Shown: positions 43,854 to 51,404 of the stretch, piece by piece | How the letters are laid out: every line of letters begins with the position of its first letter | Position numbering within the stretch: the stretch's first letter is position 1 | Assembly (NCBI RefSeq): GCF_000325665.1 | Contig: NC_019908.1 | Coordinates: forward strand, 1,860,001-1,924,000 | DNA length: 64,000 bases | From: Brachyspira pilosicoli P43/6/78 | GTDB lineage: Bacteria > Spirochaetota > Brachyspiria > Brachyspirales > Brachyspiraceae | Reading direction: 5' to 3' | Program-made: the position numbers and the translations under genes | Notes under the pieces: generated by a model | Told to the model about the DNA's origin: nothing | Seen by the model: the letters and a program-made list of their open reading frames with translations, nothing else | Database searches by the model: none

Positions 43854-44213
43854 ATGCAAAAAAATACTTTTAAATGCAAAGAGTTTTTTAATAGATACAT
43901 TGTAGAAGAGACTGTTTATAAAGAGTCTGATAATAATGAGCTTATACCAATTAAAATATATAGCCGCTCTACTTTGGGGGATAAGTTTAATGATGAAGAC
44001 ATTATAACAATTAGCAGACCAACTTTTAGAGAGAATCTTGATTATGTGAAGGCCAAAGAAAACAATAACACAGATGATGATATATTTGTTTGGCTTGATG
44101 TGAGGATTAATGATGAATTAGCTACAAGCTTACTTGATAAATGGAGCACAAAAGATATTAATGAGTTTGCTCAGGTGATAAAGAGTTTTTTGTTAGAGAG
44201 GCGAGCTTTATAA
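43854..44213 (+). CDS. Tail assembly chaperone G-like protein
   Basis: The 119-residue protein follows the tail-tube gene, where lambda-like phages encode gpG. It is acidic and helical at the end (LDVRINDELATSLLDKWSTK and NEFAQVIKSFLLERRAL). Its last codons contain T TTT TTG at 44186-44192, a standard -1 slippery heptamer in the correct phase. Shifting there enters the frame that ends at 44488 and gives a fused product of about 211 residues. These chaperones coat the tape measure during tail assembly. Confidence 0.68.
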   Translation: MQKNTFKCKEFFNRYIVEETVYKESDNNELIPIKIYSRSTLGDKFNDEDIITISRPTFRENLDYVKAKENNNTDDDIFVWLDVRINDELATSLLDKWSTKDINEFAQVIKSFLLERRAL

Positions 44214-44488
44214 AAATAACTTCTATAGAGCAAGCCGAAATTAATAATTTGGTTACTTATGCTTTTAATAATAGAGATATAAAGGCAAATGATTTTTGTT
44301 ATTTAGAAGATGGTATTTTGAGTTTGTATACCGCCTTTAATTTTTGGGGCAAGATAATAGTTGAGGCATGGTATCAGATAATAAGCGATAGATATGTTTT
44401 AACTAAATATGATGAAGATGATTATTTGAGGCTTGGGCTTAATTATGCTATTTACAAGTTTAAGAGTTTGATTCGTGAGAAGAGATGA
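44165..44488 (+). CDS. GT-like C-terminal extension reached by -1 frameshift
   Basis: The frame is open from 44165 to the stop at 44488 and overlaps the G-like gene by 49 bases around the T TTT TTG site. It has no good independent start: a TTG at 44249 lacks a ribosome site. Translation after the slip reads VREASFIKITSIEQAEINNL and continues to DYLRLGLNYAIYKFKSLIRE. The arrangement matches the G/GT design of siphoviruses. The tape-measure gene that should follow is missing; an unrelated dehydrogenase gene comes next. Confidence 0.65.
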   Translation, partial: VCSGDKEFFVREASFIKITSIEQAEINNLVTYAFNNRDIKANDFCYLEDGILSLYTAFNFWGKIIVEAWYQIISDRYVLTKYDEDDYLRLGLNYAIYKFKSLIREKR

Positions 44489-44557
44489 TATTGACATTAA
44501 CAAAATATTATGTAAACTTTAATTCTTGGTATAAAAAATTATTCAGGAATTAAAGTT

Positions 44558-45556
44558 ATGATAAATGTTAGATTTGAAAAATTAAAAGAAGCTGTAATAA
44601 AAAAGTTAGTACTAGCAGATGTTAGTGAGTCTGATGCTGAAATTGTTGCTGATGTTTTATGTTATGCTGATGTGAGGGGTATTCATTCTCATGGAGCTTT
44701 GAGACTTGAGCATTATATAAAGAGAATAAAAGCCGGAGGAATAAATTTAAAATCTAATTTTAATATAGAAGCAAAAAAGCTTTCATTTGCATTAATGGAT
44801 GCAGATGGAGGTTTTGGCCATATTGCCATGAAGAAAGCTACAGAGTGGGCAATAGAAACTGCAGATAAACAAGGAATAGCTGTAATAGGTATAGAGAACA
44901 ACAGTCATTGCGGTGCATTGTCGTACTACAATAAAATGGCAATAGATAAAAAAAAGGTATCTCTTATAATGGCAAATACTGACCCTGGAGTTATACCATA
45001 TGGAGGCAAGAGAGCTTTTTTCGGCACTAATCCTATAAGTTACGGCTTTCCTGCTAAAAAGGACTTTTTGCTTGGAGACATGGCTACTAGTGAGGTTGCT
45101 TTAGGTAGAATATTTACTGCACGTGATAATAACGAAAAAGTGCCTATTAATTGGGGTGTTGATGAAAATGGAAACTCTACAGATGACCCTAAAAAAATAA
45201 AATATGTTACTCCTTTTGGAGGTGCTAAGGGTTATGTTATTATGACCATGATAGAGGCTTTTACTGGTCTTTTAATTGGTAATGTTTATTGTAATAATTT
45301 GGTTAAGATGTATGGAGATATGGATAAAAAAAGAAATCTTTCAACATTTATGCTTGTAGTTGATCCTTTTGTTTATAATGAATATTATTTGGATACAGTT
45401 CAATCATTTATAGATGATATAAGAAAAGAGCCTTCGTTAGATGAAAATAAACCTATAACAATACCGGGTGAGAGAAAAGAAGCTTGTTATAGAGATTATT
45501 TAAAAAACGGCATACCTTTATCTGAGAAAGTTTATAAATATGTTTTTGAAGATTGA
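44558..45556 (+). CDS. Malate/lactate/ureidoglycolate dehydrogenase family oxidoreductase
   Basis: The 332-residue protein belongs to the Ldh2/AllD NAD(P)-dependent family, which differs from classic lactate dehydrogenase. Motifs include DVRGIHSHGALRLEHYIKRI, GIENNSHCGALSYYNKMAI and GGKRAFFGTNPISYGFPA. The substrate (malate, lactate, ureidoglycolate or similar) cannot be told from sequence. AGGA lies nine bases before the ATG. It follows the GTA locus directly and marks the return to ordinary chromosome. Confidence 0.88.
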   Translation: MINVRFEKLKEAVIKKLVLADVSESDAEIVADVLCYADVRGIHSHGALRLEHYIKRIKAGGINLKSNFNIEAKKLSFALMDADGGFGHIAMKKATEWAIETADKQGIAVIGIENNSHCGALSYYNKMAIDKKKVSLIMANTDPGVIPYGGKRAFFGTNPISYGFPAKKDFLLGDMATSEVALGRIFTARDNNEKVPINWGVDENGNSTDDPKKIKYVTPFGGAKGYVIMTMIEAFTGLLIGNVYCNNLVKMYGDMDKKRNLSTFMLVVDPFVYNEYYLDTVQSFIDDIRKEPSLDENKPITIPGERKEACYRDYLKNGIPLSEKVYKYVFED

Positions 45557-45647
45557 TTGAATATAACAAAATTTTTAGTGTATATTGAAATTTATCATAG
45601 TTATCTTACATTTAATATGTATTTTTAGAATATAAAAACTAAAATAT

Positions 45648-45690
45648 TGGCACTTTTTGGTTCTTTTTGCTGCGGGAAAAAGAACAACAA
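45648..45690. repeat. A-type hairpin repeat
   Basis: GTTCTTTTTGCTGCGGGAAA followed by AAGAAC forms a nine-pair stem in the gap between the convergent dehydrogenase and purN genes. It may also end transcription of either gene. Confidence 0.65.
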
Positions 45691-45744
45691 AAAAATTAAA
45701 TAAAAAATTATTATTTCAATATATACCAAAAATTTTTAACTCTT

Positions 45745-46323
45745 TTATTTATTTGCATGGCTTTGAGAAGCTAGCTTTATAACGGTTGCTGGTAGTATTT
45801 TATGCTCTTCTACCAATACCCTTTTTTGAAGTATTTCAGGAGTATCATCTTCTAATACATCTACTTTGTTTTGCATTATGATGTCGCCTCCATCTACCAT
45901 CTCTGTTACATAATGCACAGTGCAGCCTGATTCTTTTTCTTTGTTTTTTATAACAGCTTCATGAACCTTCATTCCATACATTCCTTTACCTCCAAATTTA
46001 GGCAAAAGTGATGGGTGAATATTTATTATTTTGTTTTTCCATTTAGATATAAAATTACTGTCTACTATAGATAAATAACCAGCAAGAACTATTAAATCAA
46101 TATTATATTTTTTAAGCTCTTCATCAATTTTTTTTGATAACTTTTCTCTATATTCTTTTCTGTCTATTAAAACAGCATCTATATTTGCTTCTCTAGCAAT
46201 ATTTAGCCCTCCGCAATCTCTATCAGCAATGACTACATTTATTTTGTAATATTCTTTTTGATTGTCTATTAACGATTTTAAATTGCTTCCGCCTCCGGAA
46301 ATTAATACCGCTATATTAAACAT
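45745..46323 (-). CDS. purN: Phosphoribosylglycinamide formyltransferase PurN
   Basis: PurN transfers a formyl group from 10-formyl-THF to GAR in purine synthesis. The 192-residue length is normal. Motifs are VLISGGGSNLKSLID, LAGYLSIVDSNFISKW, INIHPSLLPKFGGKGMYG (with the catalytic N and H) and ESGCTVHYVTEMVDGGDI. The start overlaps purM by 13 bases, giving a coupled purMN pair. Confidence 0.95.
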   Translation of the reverse strand: MFNIAVLISGGGSNLKSLIDNQKEYYKINVVIADRDCGGLNIAREANIDAVLIDRKEYREKLSKKIDEELKKYNIDLIVLAGYLSIVDSNFISKWKNKIINIHPSLLPKFGGKGMYGMKVHEAVIKNKEKESGCTVHYVTEMVDGGDIIMQNKVDVLEDDTPEILQKRVLVEEHKILPATVIKLASQSHANK

Positions 46324-47321
46324 ATTCCGCTGCTTTCTCCATTATTTTTTTCTATATGTCCAATCTCATAAACAGTTTCTTTCATTTCTTTTAATTCATT
46401 TATAATATTATCTTTTTCATCTTTATCAACAATAATTACAAAACCAATACCCATATTAAAAGTATTATACATTTCTTCTTCTTTTATGTTTCCAAGATAT
46501 TGAATATACTTAAATATTTCAGGCGTATTAAAACTATTTTTATTTATCACAGCCTTATAATCTTTTTTGAAAGCTCTAGGAACATTCTCTATTAATCCGC
46601 CTCCTGTAATATGAGCCATACCTTTAATATTGTATTTTTCTAGTAATTTAAGAATTGTTTTAACATATATTCTAGTAGGTGTAAGAAGTACTTCACCAAT
46701 TTTTTTATCTTCAAATGTAGCATTATAATCTCTTACCAATTTTCTTATAAGAGAAAAACCATTGCTATGAAAACCAGAAGAAGCTATTCCTATTATAACA
46801 TCATCTTCTTTAACCTTACTTCCGTCTATAATTTTATCTTTTTCAACAACGCCTACACAAAAACCAGCAATATCATAATCGCCTTCTTTGTAAAAACCAG
46901 GCATCTCAGCAGTTTCTCCCCCAATCAAAGCAGCACCAGCATCATAGCACCCATCAGCTATACCTTTTACTATAAGGGCAGCAGTTTCACTATTAAGTTT
47001 TCCGCAAGCAAGATAATCCAAAAAGAAAATAGGCTTAGCCCCATGACAAAGCACGTCATTAACACACATAGCTACCGCATCAATTCCAACAGTATCATAT
47101 TTTTTCATTGAAAATGCAATTTCTAATTTAGTACCTACTCCGTCAGTACCAGATACTAAAACAGGGTTAGAGTATTTACCAAGTTCATACATAGCCCCAA
47201 AACTTCCAATGTTATTTAATACATTGTTGTTCATAGTTTTTGCAACTACTTCTTTCATGAGAGATACAGCTTTATAGCCTTCTTCTCTGCTTACACCGCT
47301 TTCTTCATAAGAAACAGACAT
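46311..47321 (-). CDS. purM: Phosphoribosylformylglycinamidine cyclo-ligase PurM
   Basis: PurM makes AIR from FGAM with ATP. The 336-residue protein shows SGTDGVGTKLEIAFSMKKYD, GIDAVAMCVNDVLCHGAKPI, GGETAEMPGFY and MAHITGGGLIENVPRAF. AAGG lies eight bases before the ATG. It is the first gene of the purMN pair, divergent from the flagellin gene. No purine riboswitch was recognised in the upstream gap. Confidence 0.97.
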   Translation of the reverse strand: MSVSYEESGVSREEGYKAVSLMKEVVAKTMNNNVLNNIGSFGAMYELGKYSNPVLVSGTDGVGTKLEIAFSMKKYDTVGIDAVAMCVNDVLCHGAKPIFFLDYLACGKLNSETAALIVKGIADGCYDAGAALIGGETAEMPGFYKEGDYDIAGFCVGVVEKDKIIDGSKVKEDDVIIGIASSGFHSNGFSLIRKLVRDYNATFEDKKIGEVLLTPTRIYVKTILKLLEKYNIKGMAHITGGGLIENVPRAFKKDYKAVINKNSFNTPEIFKYIQYLGNIKEEEMYNTFNMGIGFVIIVDKDEKDNIINELKEMKETVYEIGHIEKNNGESSGICLI

Positions 47322-47696
47322 AAATTTATTCCTTTTTTATAATAGGAGTTAATATGTTCTTTAGTATAACAAAAAATATTTTATAGTACAAGCATAATTT
47401 TTTATTTTGTTTATAATATTATTAATTTATGATATATTAAGAACTATATGAGGTATTATTTTATTGTATATTAATTTATTTTTAAATATATTAATGAAGA
47501 TAAGCGTTGAATAAAAATCGAATTACCATTATCGGTATTTTTTTTAAAAAAATTAGTATTTACTTTTTTTAAAAAATATTATAATATATTTATATATTAT
47601 GTTATTATTTTGTAGGGGATGACTAAATAATATATTAAAACATAATAAATTCGGAAATTATAATTTTTTAATGACTATTCATGGAGGGTAGTAACA
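47322..47696. other. Divergent intergenic region purM / flagellin
   Basis: The 375-base region is strongly AT-rich with several A and T tracts. It contains TACCATTATCGGTA followed by eight T (about 47523-47544), which could be a small hairpin or terminator. No clear sigma-28 promoter (TAAA, 15 bases, GCCGATAA) could be assigned. GGAGGG lies eight bases before the flagellin ATG. Confidence 0.4.
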
Positions 47697-48533
47697 ATGA
47701 TTATCAACAATAATGTTTCTGCATTAAATGCAAACAGGCAGTTAAATTTAACTGGCAATCAAATGACAAAAACAATTGCTCAACTTTCAAGTGGTATGAG
47801 AATCAATACTGCAGGAGACGATGCTTCTGGATTAGCAGTATCTGAAAAAATGCGTTCTCAATACCGTGGTTTACAACAAGCTACTAGAAATGCTCAAAAC
47901 GGTATATCTTTCATTCAAACAACTGAAGGTTATTTAAATGAAACTACTAACATTATGCAAAGAATGAGAGAATTAGCTATTCAGTCTGCTAACGGTATAT
48001 ATTCTGATAGCGACAGAGCTTTAATTCAAGTAGAAGTTAATCAATTAGTAGCTGAAGTTGACAGAATCGCTTCTCAAGCTGAATTCAACAAAATGAACAT
48101 GTTAACAGGTCGTTTTGCTGCTGATGCTCAAACTCCTATGACTTTCCACATTGGTGCTAATATGGATCAAAGAGTATCTGTAAATATCGGTGCTATGACT
48201 GCTGCTAACTTACAAGTTGGTGGTGATACTCCTATTTCTATTTCTTCTGTTGAAACTGCTAACCAAGCTTTAGGAAGAATAGATGAAGGTATTCAAATGG
48301 TAGTAGCTCAAAGAGCTGAATTAGGTGCTGTTCAAAACAGAATGGAATCTATGGTAAAAAGCTTAATGATAGCTACTGAAAACACTATCGCTTCTGAAAG
48401 TGTTATAAGAGACGCTGATATGGCTCAAGCTATGGTTGCTTATACTCGTGAACAAATCTTACAACAAACTGGTGCTGCTATGTTAGCTAATGCTAATATG
48501 AAAAATCAGTCTATAATGAGAATTATAGGATAA
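47697..48533 (+). CDS. flaB: FlaB-type flagellin core protein
   Basis: The 278-residue protein is a periplasmic-flagellum core flagellin. It has the conserved D0/D1 ends (MIINNNVSALNANRQLNLTG, QLSSGMRINTAGDDASGLAV, AMVAYTREQILQQTGAAMLA) and almost no variable middle, which is usual for spirochaete FlaB. Which FlaB paralogue it is cannot be decided. The GGAGGG ribosome site and the strong terminator fit high expression. It is expected to be under sigma-28 and FlgM control. Confidence 0.95.
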   Translation: MIINNNVSALNANRQLNLTGNQMTKTIAQLSSGMRINTAGDDASGLAVSEKMRSQYRGLQQATRNAQNGISFIQTTEGYLNETTNIMQRMRELAIQSANGIYSDSDRALIQVEVNQLVAEVDRIASQAEFNKMNMLTGRFAADAQTPMTFHIGANMDQRVSVNIGAMTAANLQVGGDTPISISSVETANQALGRIDEGIQMVVAQRAELGAVQNRMESMVKSLMIATENTIASESVIRDADMAQAMVAYTREQILQQTGAAMLANANMKNQSIMRIIG

Positions 48534-48562
48534 TTTAGTCGTCTTATTACAAATATAGTTTA

Positions 48563-48602
48563 AGCTCATTGGTATTTTTATACTAATGGGTCTTTTTTTT
48601 TA
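48563..48602 (+). terminator. Flagellin terminator
   Basis: CTCATTGGTA and TACTAATGGG flank a six-base loop and are followed by TCTTTTTTTTT. Confidence 0.85.
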
Positions 48603-48716
48603 AAAAAATTGCATAAAAATTTGATTTACTAACCCCTATTTATTAGACTATAATTATATAAGGTTATTTATGATAATACTAATATATTTTTTATATAATA
48701 AAATTAGGAGGTTTTT

Positions 48717-49522
48717 ATGTATAAAAAATTATAGTTATTATTATTTTATCTTTCTTTTTTATATTATCTTGTGCCAAAAATAATCCCAATAATCCAAATA
48801 GTTCAGAAAGCGGTAATGTATCAGACGGAGGTGATACAGGAGGCAGCACAGGTGATGGAGGTAATACAGGCGACGGCGGTCAGACACAATCTCCATTAGC
48901 TAAATATGCAGGTGCTTGGAAAGATGGATATAAAGTTTATGTAATAGGAGAAGAAGGATACTTTATATATAGCGCATCAAGCAGTTCTGGTTCTGGACCT
49001 ATTTTAATAGAAAGCGGTGAAAAATTATCTGATACTCAATATAAGTTTTTATATGATAAAGAGCCAAAAAAGAAAATAGATGCTACTATTACCTTTAATG
49101 ATGAAAATAATGCTAGTATTGAAGGTGTACAATATAATTATTTTTCTAGTAAAGATATTCCTATAAATGGAACTCTCAAAAAAGAACAAAAAACAACAGG
49201 TATAGATAATAAATATGTTGGTACTTGGAAATGTAATGATACTAAAAGTTATACTTTAACAATTAAAGAAGATGGTTCTATAGAGCATAATAATTCCGGA
49301 GTAGTTTTTAGTATACCTGCTAGTAAAATATTAAAAAATACAGAAACATCTTATCAAGCTTATTGGTTTAAAACCACTTATAAAGATCAACAAGCTATAT
49401 TAGAGATGACACTTGACTTTACAGATGAAAATAATTGTAAGTTTAATTTTAAATTTACATATACAGATGGTTCAGGTGGTTTTTATCCTGGTACTTTAGT
49501 AAATTATACAAAAAATAAATAA
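48717..49522 (+). pseudogene. Lipoprotein with two repeated beta domains, frameshifted at an A6 run
   Basis: A strong AGGAGG lies five bases before ATG 48717, but the frame reads MYKKL and stops at TAG. The cause is an A6 run at 48723-48728. With one more A (or a -1 slip) it continues as KIIVIIILSFFFILSCAKN, a lipoprotein signal, then a Gly/Asp/Thr-rich linker, then two related beta domains (YAGAWKDGYKVYVIGEEGYF, YVGTWKCNDTKSYTLTIKED). The frame stays open to TAA at 49522, about 268 residues. The intact body and perfect ribosome site argue for recent loss, phase variation, slippage or sequence error. Confidence 0.8.
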
Positions 49523-49593
49523 TAATAAATTTTTAGTGTATTGTAATTCCTATTATAATGCCTTAATTTGTTTTTAAAATAAATAAATAAAAT

Positions 49594-49622
49594 TTGACAA
49601 TAGTTAGTTTTTGTTATATAAT
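49594..49622 (+). promoter_or_regulatory. Consensus sigma-70-type promoter of yebC-ruvC
   Basis: TTGACA (49594-49599), a 17-base spacer and TATAAT (49617-49622): a perfect match to the standard consensus, 63 bases before yebC. Confidence 0.85.
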
Positions 49623-49685
49623 CTAGGCAAGTAATATTTTAAATAAAATCTATAAATAAAAAATCTAATAAAACAGAGGTGTAAT

Positions 49686-50432
49686 ATGTCAGGACACTCC
49701 AAGTGGGCTAGTATTAAACATAAAAAAGCCGCAAATGATTCAAAAAAAGGTAAGATTTGGTCAAAAATAGCAAAAGAAATTACAATCGCAGTAAAAGAAG
49801 GTGGTAGCCCAGACCCAGACCAAAATGCAAGATTAAGAATGGTTATAGTTAAAGCTAAAGGTACTAACATGCCTAATGATAATATAGACAGAGCCATTAA
49901 AAGAGGTGCTGGTGCTGGTGAAGGTGCTAATATAGAAGAAATGTCTTATGAGGGTTATGCTCCAGGCGGCGTTGCAATCATAGTAGATGTTGCTACAGAT
50001 AATAAAAACAGAACTGCTGCTGAGATAAGATCAATATTCAGCAAAAACGGCGGAAACTTAGCAGAAAACGGTGCTGTTTCTTGGCAATTTAAGAAAAAAG
50101 CTGTTGTTATCATTCCTGCTGCTGGTAATACTGAAGAGAGCTTAATGGATATAGTTTTAGATGCTGGTGCTGAAGATATTGAACAAGATGAAGAAGTATT
50201 TACTATCACTGGACCTATGGAAGCTTTATCTTCTATAGTTGATGCTTTAAAAGCTAAAAATATTGAGCCTGAAAGTGCTGAAATAGTACGTATTGCTGAT
50301 AATACTATGACTATAGCTGAAAATGATGCTAAAAAAGTTATGAAAATAATTTCTCTTTTTGAAGATCATGATGATGTTTCTGCTGTAGCTACTAATTTAG
50401 AGATTACAGATAACTTAATAGAAGAAGAATAA
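49686..50432 (+). CDS. yebC: YebC/PmpR family protein
   Basis: The 248-residue protein shows the family start MSGHSKWASIKHKKAANDSK and the following KGKIWSKIAKEITIAVKEGG, plus NIEEMSYEGYAPGGVAIIV and KNGGNLAENGAVSWQF. YebC proteins act as transcription regulators or as ribosome factors easing proline-rich stalls; which applies here is open. It lies nine bases before ruvC, a common pairing. Confidence 0.96.
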   Translation: MSGHSKWASIKHKKAANDSKKGKIWSKIAKEITIAVKEGGSPDPDQNARLRMVIVKAKGTNMPNDNIDRAIKRGAGAGEGANIEEMSYEGYAPGGVAIIVDVATDNKNRTAAEIRSIFSKNGGNLAENGAVSWQFKKKAVVIIPAAGNTEESLMDIVLDAGAEDIEQDEEVFTITGPMEALSSIVDALKAKNIEPESAEIVRIADNTMTIAENDAKKVMKIISLFEDHDDVSAVATNLEITDNLIEEE

Positions 50433-50441
50433 TATTATTTA

Positions 50442-50915
50442 ATGATAACTTTAGGTATAGACCCGGGATTTGCTAGATGCGGTTATGCTTTTGTAGAGTC
50501 TAAAAACTCGGAGTACAAAATAGTAAATTCTGGGCTTATCGAAACCTTTTCAAACGAAAAATATAATCAAAGACTTTCATTTATATATACTCAATTAGAT
50601 TCACTTATTAAACAATACAAACCAGACAATGCTTCAATAGAAGAGCTTTTCTTTTCAAAGAATACTAAAACTGCAATAAAAGTTGCTGAGGCAAGAGGTG
50701 TTATAATATTAGCACTTACTTTAAATAATATAGAGTTTAGAGAATATAAGCCAAGAGAAATAAAATCACAAATAACAGGAAATGGAAACGCTAATAAAGA
50801 TGCTGTTATAAAAATGGTTAATCTTTTTACAGGCTCGAATATTAAGCAAGATGACACTGCTGATGCTGTAGCTATTGCTTTGGCACATGCTTCAAGAAAC
50901 AGAATTTTGAAATAA
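50442..50915 (+). CDS. ruvC: Holliday junction resolvase RuvC
   Basis: RuvC cuts Holliday junctions during recombination. The 157-residue protein has the four catalytic acids in standard places: D7 (GIDPGFARCG), E67 (ASIEELFF), D138 and D141 (DDTADAVAIALAH). It is translated from the yebC transcript. RuvA and RuvB are not in the window. Confidence 0.95.
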   Translation: MITLGIDPGFARCGYAFVESKNSEYKIVNSGLIETFSNEKYNQRLSFIYTQLDSLIKQYKPDNASIEELFFSKNTKTAIKVAEARGVIILALTLNNIEFREYKPREIKSQITGNGNANKDAVIKMVNLFTGSNIKQDDTADAVAIALAHASRNRILK

Positions 50916-50922
50916 TTTTTTT

Positions 50923-50945
50923 AACTTTGTAAAGTTTTTTGTTTA
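50923..50945 (+). terminator. Terminator after ruvC
   Basis: AACTTT, a two-base loop, AAAGTT and a T run directly after the ruvC stop. The short stem suggests moderate strength. Confidence 0.55.
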
Positions 50946-50958
50946 TTTTTAATTTATA

Positions 50959-51372
50959 TTAATTATTTTTATTTAAAATATTTAAATAGTTTTCTAATAT
51001 TAAAACGGCAGCAATCAAATCATTAGCCTTTTTTTTAACACTTTTCTTTTTTCCTCTCAAAATAAAATCGGCCTCTTTTGAAGTGCCATATTCATCTACA
51101 AAAACAATATTTACTTTTACGCTTTTTAAAAGAAACTCAGAAAATCTTCTTATTTCGGCACACCACTCGCTTTCTTTTCCTTCATCAGATAAAGGAAGTC
51201 CAAAAACAACAGTATCAATTTTTTTCTCTTCTATTATGTCCATCAAAGCACGTTTTACTTTTCTTGCATTGCTTTCTTCTATTAGTTTGCATGGAAAAGG
51301 AATCTTTATGTTCATATCCATAAAAGCGGTTCCTGTTTTTTTGCGTCCGAAATCTACAGCTAATATCATCAT
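50959..51372 (-). CDS. yqgF: YqgF/RuvX pre-16S rRNA nuclease
   Basis: The 137-residue RNase H-like protein matches YqgF, which trims the 5' end of pre-16S rRNA. Motifs are LAVDFGRKKTGTAFMD, DTVVFGLPLSDEGKESEWCA and FVDEYGTSKEAD, with the last acid in KKKANDLIAAVLILENYL. It lies 32 bases after the U32 peptidase gene on the same strand and is convergent with ruvC. Confidence 0.92.
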   Translation of the reverse strand: MMILAVDFGRKKTGTAFMDMNIKIPFPCKLIEESNARKVKRALMDIIEEKKIDTVVFGLPLSDEGKESEWCAEIRRFSEFLLKSVKVNIVFVDEYGTSKEADFILRGKKKSVKKKANDLIAAVLILENYLNILNKNN

Positions 51373-51404
51373 ATATTTATTTTTTCTATTCTCTTATTCC
51401 TATA

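Larger units (their letters stand above)
26567..44488 (+). mobile_element. VSH-1-like gene transfer agent locus, two modules, rearranged order
   Basis: About twenty plus-strand genes encode siphovirus-type virion parts and a lysis cassette. The order is distal tail, fibre, lysis, then portal, protease, decoration, capsid, connectors, tail tube and tail chaperones. No integrase, repressor, replication, terminase or tape-measure gene is seen. Predicted sizes (portal ~46 kDa, capsid ~39 kDa, small head protein ~13 kDa, tail tube ~52 kDa, hub ~62 kDa) resemble the Hvp45/38/13/53/60 naming of VSH-1 from Brachyspira hyodysenteriae. The assignment rests on size, order and genus, not on an alignment. 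Confidence 0.75.

Noticed and set aside
26567-44488. Intact inducible prophage
   Set aside because: No integrase, attachment repeats, repressor, replication or terminase genes were found, and the gene order is permuted.
47322-47696. Sigma-28 promoter before flagellin
   Set aside because: TAAA boxes are present, but no GCCGATAA-like partner at the right distance, so not called.
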